From: Coprinopsis marcescibilis | Taxonomy: Eukaryota > Basidiomycota > Agaricomycetes > Agaricales > Psathyrellaceae | Direction of reading: 5' to 3' | Assembly: GCA_004369085.1 (NCBI GenBank) | Contig: ML210422.1 | Coordinates: forward strand, 1,982 to 17,564 | Length of the DNA: 15,583 bases | Shown here: positions 7,531 to 15,583 of the stretch, piece by piece | Numbering within the stretch: position 1 is the stretch's first letter | How the letters are laid out: every line of letters begins with the position of its first letter | Made by a program: the position numbers and the translations under genes | Notes under the pieces: model-generated | The model's input: the letters and a program-made list of their open reading frames with translations, nothing else | Told to the model about the DNA's origin: nothing | Databases searched by the model: none

Positions 7531-10500
7531 ATGATACCGTTCCACCAATACCCCATGGTCGAAGATCAGGATGAAAGCGAAGGCGAGGGGCAAGAGGATT
7601 GGTCTGAGCAGTACAGCGACGACGACGATCAGGGCGAATGGGAAGATGAGGTGGGAGAGATGGAGCACGCCTCGGAGGCACCTGAAGTCATCGATCTCAC
7701 AGCACACGACGACGGGGTCGAGGGTGCTGTACCGACGCCACTACACGCGCCGATGGATATCATCGACCTTACCAGGACGCAGAGCAACTCGCCTGTTGGA
7801 CATGCCCAGCAACATTCACCTCCCTCGCCCAGTTCGTCTGTGTTGAGCGGTGCGGCTGAGACGGCTCCCACAGTGTCTGCCAACGTTACCCTGTTGGATG
7901 AAGCGCAGATACTACAGGAGCAGAAGCGGAGCTTGCGGGGGTCTCATATTCTTGCATGCGTGGAGCGACAGCGACAGTCCCAGTCCCCACTGGATCGAAA
8001 CCAATTGCGACAGCTTCATCAGCAACTTCGGGAGATGAAGGCGGATACGGGAAAGGAACTGGAACTGGGACGAGAGCATCCACATCCAGATCTACAGCAT
8101 CCACATGCGCAACATGCGCAACGCCAGCATCGACATCCAGACGAGCCGCGTCAACAACAGCAACAAGAGCAGAGGAAGGAGGGGCAGGAGGTTGCGCAGG
8201 AAGCCATGATCGTTGCGAAGCTGCAACTTCTCCTGCCCAGTAAATCGCGCGAGACTGTGCAGAGAATCTGGGAAGAGAAGAAGCTGAAGTTGAGGGATGC
8301 GAAGGGGTGGGATCTTGCGCGCGTGTTGGTGGAGCTGGATATGAAGTTGGCCAACGGGGCCTTGGGCGGTGCGAGTGGTAGTGGTAGTGGGACCAGGAAT
8401 GCGGATGCGAAAGGCAAAGGCAGGATGCATGTTGGTACGAATAGAGGCGTCGTGGTTGGGAGCAGTGGGATTGGGCAGAGGGAGCGGGAGAGGGAGAGGG
8501 CGAATGCGTTGGCGAGGCTTGAAGAGGCAAGGGTGCTTTATGTTAAGGAACGTGAGGCGGCTGGTACACCTCGTGAGCATATTCCGCGGCTCGACGAGGA
8601 TTCGATCGGTGCGTTCCAACTGTCCCGCTGTCTCTTTATGGCTGAATCCGATCTGATGTGTTCGTCGGTGTAGAGTATGCGGTATATGGGCCGCTGGCGC
8701 AGGCCGTCCTCGGTGCCATACCGTCCATTATCGAGATCATACCGAATGTGGAACCGCAGTTTTTGCTCGAGCTGGTTAGGGAGCATGTGAGGAGACAGGA
8801 TGGGAAGTTGGAGGTTGTGGTGCAGAATGTGCTGCATCATCTGTTGGAGGAGAACCCTGGGTATCCAAAGGTCTCGAAAGAGAAGGGCAAGAGGAAGCGG
8901 GAGGCGGATGGGGAGGGAGGGGACCCCCCGACGAAACGTGCGAGGGTGGGCCATGGGGTGGATTACCTCGACACGAAGAGGGCTAAGAAAGGAGGAAAGG
9001 ATTATAGAGCGTTGGCTTTGGTAAGTGTTTCGCCTGATGTCAGCCGCGTACCGGTCGATTGGAGGCTGACGATCGACCCCTTCCCCTTTCTCTTGGTTTC
9101 AGACCGAACTCTCTCGGGCGTTCCCGATGTTCAGGAGATTGGATTTGGAGATCCGGATCGACGACCATGCGGGGTTGTTCGTTCCTACCTATCTTGCGTT
9201 GCTGGACCAGACTCGGCGTGAAGAAGAGCAAAGTGCGAGTGCGAGTGCGAATGCGAATGCGGACTCGGGAGGGTCGAGTGCGGTTGATATCCAGGGTGGC
9301 GGCCTGGCTAGAACCGATGTGAAGGGCAAGGCGAGGCAGTTGCACGATGAAGAGTTTGAGAATGAGCAGGCGTGGTTGCGCAAGCATTTGGACTCGTTGG
9401 CCGCTGGTGGCGGCGGGTTGATCGTCACCGAAGAGGATGCTACGGATGTGGGTGCGGGTAGGGGTGCGATGGATCTGGATGAGGATGAAGATCTGGAAGA
9501 TGATGGAACGTTTGTGGAATGCGGGTGTTGCTTCTCGTCTTACCCTCCCGTAAGCAACCCGCCCAACGCCTTGCTGATCACATACTAAACGTCTCGTTAT
9601 AGAACCGGATCGTGGAATGCCCCTCGATGCATACGTTCTGCCGTCCCTGCATCCTACGCTACGCCCAAATCTCACTAGGGGCGCTCAACGCTGACTTGGC
9701 GTGCATATCCCAATCATCATGCACAGACTCCTTCTCCGCCTCCACACTGCGACATATCCTCCCTCCGCCGCTGTTACGCCTGTATGATCGCCTCACGCAG
9801 CAAAAGGAGCTGCGAGAGGCGTTTGGTGTTGCGGCCAATGGCGACGGAAACGATGGGCAAGGCGGTGGATTGGAAGAGTGCCCGTTCTGTGATTGGGCGT
9901 GTGTGATTGAGGTTGAGAAGAGCGTGGATAGGCTCTTTAGGTGTGGGAATGAGGATGTGTGTGGGATTGTGAGCTGTAGGCTTTGCAGGAGGGAGGAGCA
10001 TGTGCCGAAGAGCTGTAAAGGTGCGTTTTGCGTTTTGGTGGTGGGCTATGTGAACGCATTGACTGATGATCGTTTAGAGGTGGACGAGGAGGAGAGGAAT
10101 GCGGGGAGGTTGGCTGTTGAGAATGCTATGAGTGAGTGGAGTTGGGTCGTTGGAAGGATGTCTTTCGTTGACGTCGTTTCTTATAGCTAAAGCCGTCATT
10201 CGGCAATGCCCTCGTTGCAGTAAACCGTTCATCAAGGAAGGCGGGGTGAGTTTTGGTCGTCTATTTGGGGTCTTAGGCCTCTCTTCTACCTTGCTTTACT
10301 GATGCTTGTGTTGACTTTAGTGCAACAAGATGAAATGCTCGACGTGTGGGACTATGTCGTGTTATATCTGCAGGCAGATCGTCGAGAATTACGATCATTT
10401 CAATCGAAATGTACGTTGATTTGTGCTATTTGTATCTGGGAATCGTTTGCTGATGTAAAACTGCGTCGATAGAGTCTCGATCCTACGAACCGCGAGGACC

Positions 10501-12457
10501 TTGGTAAATGTCCGTTACACGACCCTCAACCGCTCGAGCAGCTGCATGCAGAGGAGGTACGCGTCCTTTCTTTCTCTCATATCGTCCGTTGAGGGTCAGC
10601 TTGTTGACTCGACTTTTTGCTTTATTGCGATAGGCAAACGCGGCGTACGAACGTGCGGTCCAGGACCTCGATAAAGAAGACCCTGCTGCGGGAGGGAGCA
10701 TCGACCATCTCAAAGTCGACCTCCCCGCCAACGCCCCGCCGCCGAACCAAGCCCAGGTGCAGATGCCACGGATGCGGATGGGGGTGCCACAGAGGTTCCG
10801 GAACCGCAATCTGCACGACGCGCAAGTTCAACCGCAGGTCATCCGTTGGCAGCCCCACTGGGTTGTCGAACCCCTGAATCCTCTTGGTGTGATGCCCGTC
10901 CATCCGAATTACCCTCAGCACCAGCCGCAGCCGCAGCTCGGGAACAACCCGCAGCCGGAGGTGCGACCCCAGCTTGGGATTCGGAATGTGCAGAACCGCC
11001 AGGTGGTGAACGCCAATGCCAATGCCAATGCGAATGTGAATGTGATTGCGAACGCGCATATGCACCAGCACCAGCGCCAGTACACGCCCTTTCAAGCGAA
11101 CCAGTGGCAGGTTTACCAGCCGGAGCATGTTAGGAACTTTAGTCCGGAGGATCTACGTGCGTACAATGCGTTGAGGCAGAGATATGTGGCGCAGCACGGC
11201 CAGCCTGGTGCGCCCCAGGGACAAGCTCAAGCCCAGCCAAGACCTGCTGGGGTAAACGCCCTTGGCAGACCGGCCGAGCACCCGCCTGCATATGGCTGGG
11301 CGCAGCTGCAGGAAGGGATCCAGCAGAGGCGCATGAGGGAATATCAGCAGCATCAGCAGGAGCAGGAGCGCATGAGGGTCTATCAGCGGCATCAGCAGGA
11401 GCGGGTGTGGGATGGGCACCTTCCACCGTTTACTGGGCCGAGTGAGGATTTGGTTCGGTGGGTTATAGGGGGAGGTGCTGTGGGTGGTATGAATGCGGGT
11501 GGAATGGGTGCAGGTGGTGCACGGGCGGGTCAACCTCCGCCTCCACCGCGTCCTGCATATGCACAACCCCACGCTCCCGCAACTGCTCCAGGCCCTATTG
11601 CTGCACCTGCACTTCCGCTTGCGCCAACTGCAGGTGGTGCACCGCAGGGTGGCGGTGACGGTCTTGCTGCACGGGCGGGTCACCCTCCGCCTCCACCGCG
11701 CCCTGCATATGCACAAATCCATGCTCCCGCAACCGCTTCCGGCCCTGCTGCACCTGCACCTGCGCCAGGTCAAGCCGCACTCCCGCTTGCGCTTGCGCCC
11801 CCTGTAGGCGGTGGGGCACAGGATGGCGGTGAAGGTCTTCCTGCTGGTGTGCGTGGGGGCGAAGGGCCTGTTCGACGGTCGGGGTTCTTTAATCTCGCAG
11901 GGGCTGCAGCAGCCGCCCGCATGGATCAGCCGCTGGAGAGACAGAGGCAGATGCAGCGTGAGCGCGAGCGCGAGCATGGGCCTGAGCGGCAGAGGGACTC
12001 GAAGGCGAGACGGAGGTTGAGGGAGAGGTTGAGGGTGCAGCAGCAGCAGCGGTTGCAGAGGATGCAGGGACAGCAGGGACAGCAGGGACAGCAGAGGCCT
12101 ACGCCGGGCCCGTCGCGTCTCCCTCGGCCAGGCGCTGCTGCTGGTCCCGTCCGCGTCCCCGCCAGCCAGCCACAACCTCATCCACAGCCGCATCCAAACC
12201 CGGAAACGAACGCGAATCCAGATGGAGATGGGGATGGAAATGGAGGCCAGGATCAGGAGGGGCATGGAGGGTACGGATGTGGACAGCGGGCGCTGGATTT
12301 GCCGGGTTTGGAGGGGAGGGAGGAGTTGTCGGTTGGGCAGGTGGGTTGGTGGGACGAGGTGGGTGTTGGTGGCGGCGCAGGATTGCGAGAAGGAGTGGGA
12401 GGACTGGATGAGGGTGGGGGTGAGCAGGATGAGCAGGATGACTTATTGATCTGGTAG
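7531..12457 (+). CDS. RBR (RING1-IBR-RING2) E3 ubiquitin ligase, RNF216/TRIAD3-like, with N-terminal SIMs
   Basis: It is predicted to take ubiquitin from an E2 onto its own RING2 cysteine and pass it to substrates. Exons: 7531-8608, 8674-9020, 9103-9549, 9603-10020, 10078-10131, 10187-10245, 10321-10410, 10473-10556, 10634-12457; together 4,401 bases, 1,466 residues, no internal stop. The ATG has CACC before it and is the first in-frame ATG. Acidic N-terminus with SUMO-interacting motifs VIDL (53-56) and IIDL (77-80); a His/Gln-rich stretch; a helical segment near 371-410 resembling a CUE domain (weak); a basic KRKR..KRAR pair that may be a nuclear signal. RING1: C615, C618, C630, H634, C637, C640, C658, C664. 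IBR: C717, C720, C738, C744, C749, C752, H757, C762. RING2: C789, C792, predicted catalytic C802 in GGCNKMKC, C807, C810, C815, C818, H827. The order and the E-x-C-x-x-C, S-C-K-E and Y-D-H-F landmarks match RNF216. Residues from about 880 form a disordered Pro/Gln/Ala/Gly tail. The substrate is unknown. Confidence 0.92.
9231..9262 (+). repeat. In-frame GCGAGT/GCGAAT hexanucleotide run
   Basis: Short tandem hexamers encode an alternating Ser-Ala then Asn-Ala stretch in the ligase, just before the RING1 exon portion. A related run at about 11013-11053 (AATGCC/AATGCG) encodes Asn-Ala and Asn-Val pairs. Such units are prone to length change without frame loss. Confidence 0.8.
11521..11832 (+). 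repeat. Two-unit 150-bp in-frame tandem repeat in the ligase tail
   Basis: The unit beginning ACGGGCGGGTCAACCTCCGC at 11521 recurs at 11671 as ACGGGCGGGTCACCCTCCGC, an offset of exactly 150 bases (50 codons). Each unit encodes R-A-G-x-P-P-P-P-P-R-P-A-Y-A-Q followed by an Ala/Pro-rich run and G-G-G. The second unit is slightly longer and diverges at its end. It expands a disordered proline-rich segment that could bind SH3 or WW domains; that is an inference. Confidence 0.85.
12067..12093 (+). repeat. GGGACAGCA 9-mer run (Gly-Gln-Gln)
   Basis: Three consecutive copies of a 9-base unit encode Q-G-Q-Q-G-Q-Q-G-Q-Q in the ligase tail. They follow a CAG-rich stretch. The run is in frame with the ligase and adds to its glutamine-rich low-complexity character. 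Confidence 0.8.
12335..12363 (+). promoter_or_regulatory. Canonical G-quadruplex motif near the 3' end of the ligase ORF
   Basis: Four GGG runs at 12335-12337, 12343-12345, 12351-12353 and 12361-12363 are separated by loops of 5, 5 and 7 bases. This fits the G3-N(1-7) rule on the coding strand. The surrounding 130 bases are also G-rich, partly because of Gly codons, so it may be a by-product of composition. Confidence 0.5.
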
Positions 12458-12603
12458 GAGGAAGGAGTATGAGGAGGTTATTTGTGTACATGGTATTGTG
12501 CGGCGGGATTTGCGGTTCTTTGTATATGTATCTTGGGAGTTGGGCTGGAATGTATATAATATGTATATGGATGAATTAAAGGTTACCTTGGTGTTGTATT
12601 TTT
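12458..12603 (+). promoter_or_regulatory. 3' UTR of the ligase gene with a Pumilio-type site
   Basis: A/T-rich sequence follows the TAG. It contains TGTATATA at 12551-12558, matching the PUF-family UGUANAUA consensus, and further TGTATATG words near 12520 and 12562. A weak polyadenylation-like GAATTAAAGG lies at about 12574. The 3' end of the transcript is not defined. Confidence 0.4.
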
Positions 12604-12895
12604 AAGCCGGGGTTAGTTGTGAGTACAGAGGCTCGAGCGATAGGGAAGCAGTAGGGAGTTTGTGAAGTGGGAGATGGGCTCTCAGAAGCTCGGACATGTT
12701 GCAGTACTTACTATTCCGGTCAGGTTGGTTCACGGCCTTGTCACGGACAGGTATGTAGATTCTCGATGCATGGTGCGGACTCCGAAGGCCGAGTCTTTTG
12801 ATGTGTGAGGAATGCGGAAGCGGGTTGAACTTTGGAGTGTGGTTATGAAGTCTGACGTACTGCAGTGCGCTGGCAGCTCTAGGCTGGAACCCCCA
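12604..12895. other. Unassigned spacer before the NLR pseudogene
   Basis: I see no recognisable gene. Frames are open on the minus strand through this interval but show no domain and run into the pseudogene antisense. Similarity to NLR copy 1 begins only at about 12896, so the 5' breakpoint of the duplicated segment lies here. Confidence 0.5.
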
Positions 12896-14071
12896 CCCCT
12901 TAAAGACCATGTTCCAGAGGCCGATTTCATCGACATCATTGTTCAAGACGCCAATATCGAACGCTTGATTGAGGATAAGCTTCTTGGAATGAAGGTGCTG
13001 GCAAGGATTTTGGAGAAGGATGGGTGGCGGGAGAAGGTTCTCGCAACTGTCTTGAAGAAATCAGATGGCATGTAAGCTTGCTCGCTGTTTCATCTTGCTT
13101 ACTAGACCTTGACGATTGCAATAGGTTTTTAGTTGCGTCCCTGCAGCTAGACGTGCTGAGGTCCTGTATGAACATTGACGGCCTGCGGAAAGCACTCGAT
13201 GGCCTCCCCGGTGGCGTAGACGCGATGTACTTCGCCACCATGAAACACATCGAAGCCCAGAACTACCCGATCATCATTAAGTGTGCTCCCACATGGCTTG
13301 TTCATACATGCTGGATGCTATCAATGGATGATCTACTACATGCCATCGCCGTTCAGCCTGACACATTCAAGTTCAACCCTGAGCTCCTACTCACCGCTGA
13401 CACCCTTCTCTCGCTCTGATGTGGCTTGGCCATGTATGAACCCAAAAGCAACATGGTCCGCCTAGTCTGTGAGTGTGGCGGTACAGAGATTGGTCCCTGG
13501 CTAAGCTTGTTTGAAGACTACACTGCCAAGGACTTCCTAGAGCCCTACCTGAAGTGCAAAAACCCCGATCCTCATTCCATGATGGCTTGTACCTGTGTTG
13601 AGCATCTACGACGTCACTCCCTCCATGTGTGGATCAACCATGATCCCGATCACCATGATGATGCAAGCACCTATGAGCTAATATACCAGAAACCTCCCTC
13701 TGTTGAATATGCACAGAAGAACTGGGCGCCACACTCGCAGCAATCTATCTCACTCCCAATTCCAGTGGGTAATTTTATATGCCAGTGGCGCAGCTTTCTT
13801 GCTTGCAGTGAGCGCTGGAGCTACCCAGCATGCATCTCTGCAGTACACATTGTTGCCTTTCTTGGATTTCACCAACTACTCCACACCTGGATCAATCCAA
13901 CCCACCCAACAGCTTCGATATATCCTCCTCTGCCAAACTTTGACATCAATGCCAGGACAGCAAAATATGGCACCACCCCACTGATTCTGGCGGTAACCAG
14001 ATAGTGTCTTGAAACGGTTGATGTTCTATTGATGGCTGAAGCTATTGACCCATGGTGCACTGATAATGAAG
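12896..14071 (+). pseudogene. NACHT-ankyrin NLR copy 2, truncated pseudogene
   Basis: It matches copy 1 from the middle of its NACHT domain (3498 onwards, LKDHVPEADF) to the first ankyrin repeat (4685), at roughly 85% identity by eye. The P-loop, Walker B and N-terminal parts are absent. Introns are retained at 13072-13124 and 13469-13516, in the same places as copy 1, so the copy arose from DNA. Two nonsense codons break it: TGA at 13417-13419, where copy 1 has TGC, and TAG at 14002-14004 within the ankyrin repeat. The match ends at a GTATGT donor at 14072, the same exon end as in copy 1 (4685). CpG sites of copy 1 are often TpG or CpA here. It is almost certainly non-coding as a receptor. 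Confidence 0.9.
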
Positions 14072-14305
14072 GTATGTGATACCCGGCAAATATTTGCCTC
14101 AGATATTTCATTTTTTTTTGTTGTGATCTAATTTCATTGGTGTAACCCTATGCCGAAATATCTGTACCTAATGTAAATAATTGTGCTTGTTGCAATGTGT
14201 GTCTATCCCCCTTGATGGGCTACCCTGTGTCTCTTTTGTATGTCTTGGCAAGGCAGTTGGTGATGGAGGTTGAACCTCAAGTGTGAGCTGTATATACTTG
14301 TACTA

Positions 14306-14395
14306 CAAAATAAAATTTAAAGTACATAATATTAAAAAAATAAAAATAAAAATAATAAAAATAAAAAATAAAAAAAAAGCAAAAACAAAAGCAAG
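14306..14395. repeat. A-rich low-complexity tract (T-rich in LINE sense)
   Basis: The tract is made of AAAAATAAAAATAA-type units grading into AAAGCAAAAAC and purine-rich sequence up to about 14430. Relative to the minus-strand LINE it is a poly-pyrimidine segment downstream of the stop codon, not its poly(A) tail. Confidence 0.8.
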
Positions 14396-14458
14396 AGAGG
14401 CAAAGGGAGAAAAGAAGGAGAAAGAATGGAGTGAATAAATAACACTGTCCCCAGCCCT

Positions 14459-15316
14459 TCACACCACCTTCGTTGCTGACCTCTTCTTCCTCTTCCCCCT
14501 GCCTCCCTTGTTGTTGTTCTCCCTCTCTCCCTTGTCCTCATCACTGCTGTCCCCATCTGCAACCTCCTCAAACATGCCCATCCCCTTCTCAAACTGTTGC
14601 GTTGCATTGATGAATCGAAACAGTGCCGGCCACACTGCCTCCTTCATCAGCAGTGTATGCAGGACATTCCCTCCTCTGAGGAGCATCCCCCTGAGTTCCT
14701 CTCTCTCTGCCCTGTATTTTGGACATTGAAAGAGGAAGTGTGTCGCAGTCTCTGCCTCTGTCTGCCATCCCTGGCACAATGGGGATGGCACCTTCCCAAT
14801 CCTGTGCAGATATTCTTCTAGGGCTATATGCCCCATACCCATCTGTGCCAATAGGCTGGCATGCTTCCTGGGGAGATTGTTGGTAGCGTCGACAAACATC
14901 ACCTTCCCTGGGATCAGCTCCACCTCCAAACACTCCTCTTTGCTGCTGTCTGTGCCACCTTGGTGAGAGGGTGATTCCCTGGCAGTGTAAGAATCTGGAT
15001 AGCTGATGACAGCTGGACCTTGGCTGCGTGTACTTGTGCAGGTGGGAGTCCTGCATAAACCTCTGCCATGTCAGTTGGCACTGTTCATAGGATGATCGTC
15101 ATTGCTACCACTGCCTGTTGTTGAACCTGCTCCACTCCCTTGAGCACCTTGCTCTTCATTGCCACTCTCTTCCTCCTCCATGTCTCACACCATACATCTG
15201 CTGCATACAACCATGGGTATGGCTGCAGCAAGGAACAGCCATCATGTGCAGGTTCGTGTTGCCCCCTTTGTGATGCGTACCAGACTCTTGAACTGAGCCA
15301 CCCACTTTGCTAGGGA
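14459..15316 (-). pseudogene. LINE reverse transcriptase C-terminal region, frame-broken
   Basis: Reading down the minus strand, typical LINE landmarks appear in order: A-K-W-V-A-Q-F (about 15313), A-A-A-I-P-M then L-Y-A-A-D-V-W-C (15229-15190), a T-V-P-T-D-M-A-E-V-Y-A-G-L-P-P block, L-T-L-P-G-N-H-P-L, and finally H-R-I-G-K-x-P-S-P-L-C with E-T-A-T-H-F-L-F-Q-C, the zinc-binding-like end of RT/RNase H proteins. The last part is open for 156 residues (14929-14459) and ends in a Lys/Arg-rich tail. Breaks: an extra base at about 15211, TGA at 15087-15085, and a frame change near 14925-14945. A position that is usually Cys in the zinc motif is Trp (C-Q-G-W). The clade may be Tad-like; this is not certain. 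Confidence 0.8.
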
Positions 15317-15583
15317 CTACCATGGATCTCACTGATCCGGATGTCGGCCCCTAACCATCTGTGTTTGGGCCATCCGGATCAGTCATCTGCGGTTAACAGC
15401 AGATAGACCCAGATATCTGGCTATATCTGGGTTGCCATCTCGGTTTGATGTCGGATTTTATAGAAGCTGGAAAACCCGCCTTGTATCCGCCAGATAACGG
15501 ATGGACACTGTGTAGATACACTCCCCCTACCGCCTGCTTTCCATTGATACCAACTGTACCGTACTCTGAGCTGCAATTTGTCT
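15317..15583. repeat. Cluster of perfect inverted repeats (possible transposon terminus)
   Basis: A 13-bp perfect inverted repeat ACTGATCCGGATG/CATCCGGATCAGT (15331-15343 and 15371-15383) encloses an inner GCCC/GGGC pair. ATCTGC/GCAGAT follows (15385-15390 and 15399-15404), then ACCCAGATAT/ATATCTGGGT (15407-15416 and 15423-15432) and a weaker ATCCG/CGGAT pair (15485-15489 and 15498-15502). The words ATCCGGAT and CAGATAT recur. No open frame of interest is seen. The window ends inside this material. Confidence 0.7.

Larger units (their letters stand above)
14110..15316 (-). mobile_element. 5'-truncated non-LTR retrotransposon (LINE) remnant
   Basis: The minus strand encodes the C-terminal end of a LINE polyprotein (see the pseudogene entry), followed by a T/C-rich 3' region. 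A run of nine T on the plus strand at about 14110-14118 would be the A-tail of a minus-strand element, which suggests its 3' boundary. The 5' end of recognisable similarity is at about 15316, where unrelated dyad-rich sequence begins. No target-site duplication was established. The 3' limit is less sure than the coding part. Confidence 0.65.

Noticed and set aside
7886..8530. 214-codon minus-strand open frame
   Set aside because: It is a shadow of the ligase first exon, with low-complexity Pro/Ser/His content and no domain.
11153..12265. 370-codon minus-strand open frame
   Set aside because: It is antisense to the last exon of the ligase; its Leu/Arg/Pro-rich composition is a shadow of the GC-rich repeats.
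12602..12946. Minus-strand 114-codon frame across the pseudogene edge
   Set aside because: No recognisable domain, and its first part is antisense to conserved NLR sequence.
14306..14395. A-rich tract as the poly(A) tail of the LINE
   Set aside because: The coding remnant is on the minus strand, so its tail should read as T on the plus strand; this tract is A on the plus strand.
14099..15420. Shared CAGATAT words at 14099 and 15411 as a target-site duplication of the LINE
   Set aside because: Only seven bases match, the right copy lies about 95 bases beyond the last LINE similarity, and it is part of a local hairpin.
1..15583. CRISPR arrays, operons or bacterial promoters
   Set aside because: No regularly spaced short direct repeats with unique spacers were seen, and the gene structure is clearly eukaryotic with many introns.

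Overview
The window looks like nuclear DNA of a mushroom-forming basidiomycete (Agaricomycetes). Introns are short (about 46-82 bases) with GT..AG ends. One gene is a NACHT-ankyrin NLR-like protein with the landmarks typical of that group (W-L-S-x-I-N-F-R, then G-T-G-M-P-G-A-G-K-T). Degraded transposon remains are also present. No bacterial features were seen.

Layout. 1-1741: mostly unassigned, with a possible orphan terminal exon (1237-1362), a two-unit ~71-75 bp tandem repeat and a cluster of GTTAAAC words just before the first gene. 1742-5219: NLR copy 1, a multi-exon NACHT-ankyrin gene. It starts with an 8-codon exon carrying a myristoylation-type MGAGISK start. From 2620 to 5219 the exons join into one open frame of 763 codons including the stop. 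Its N-terminal repeat region (1950-2431) carries an apparent frameshift and an in-frame stop. 5220-6900: no convincing gene, but a diverged tandem repeat behind the NLR and a compact three-way-junction fold at 6113-6170. 7531-12457: a complete nine-exon gene for a predicted 1,466-residue RBR (RING1-IBR-RING2) E3 ubiquitin ligase resembling RNF216/TRIAD3, with two SUMO-interacting motifs near the N-terminus and a 600-residue Pro/Gln/Ala/Gly-rich tail. 12896-14071: NLR copy 2, a truncated pseudogene of the same family in the same orientation. 14110-15316: a 5'-truncated, frame-broken LINE on the minus strand. 15317-15583: a run of hairpin-forming dyads adjoining the LINE break.

How it fits together. 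An NLR family segment was duplicated and the copies now flank the ligase gene as direct repeats. Copy 2 keeps its introns, so it was copied as DNA rather than from mRNA. It has nonsense codons and a strong local excess of CpG to TpG/CpA differences, the pattern expected from deamination of methylated repeats. The LINE fragment follows the point where copy 2 stops matching. Whether the ligase and the NLR are functionally linked cannot be told from sequence; the shared locus could simply reflect a dynamic, repeat-rich region.
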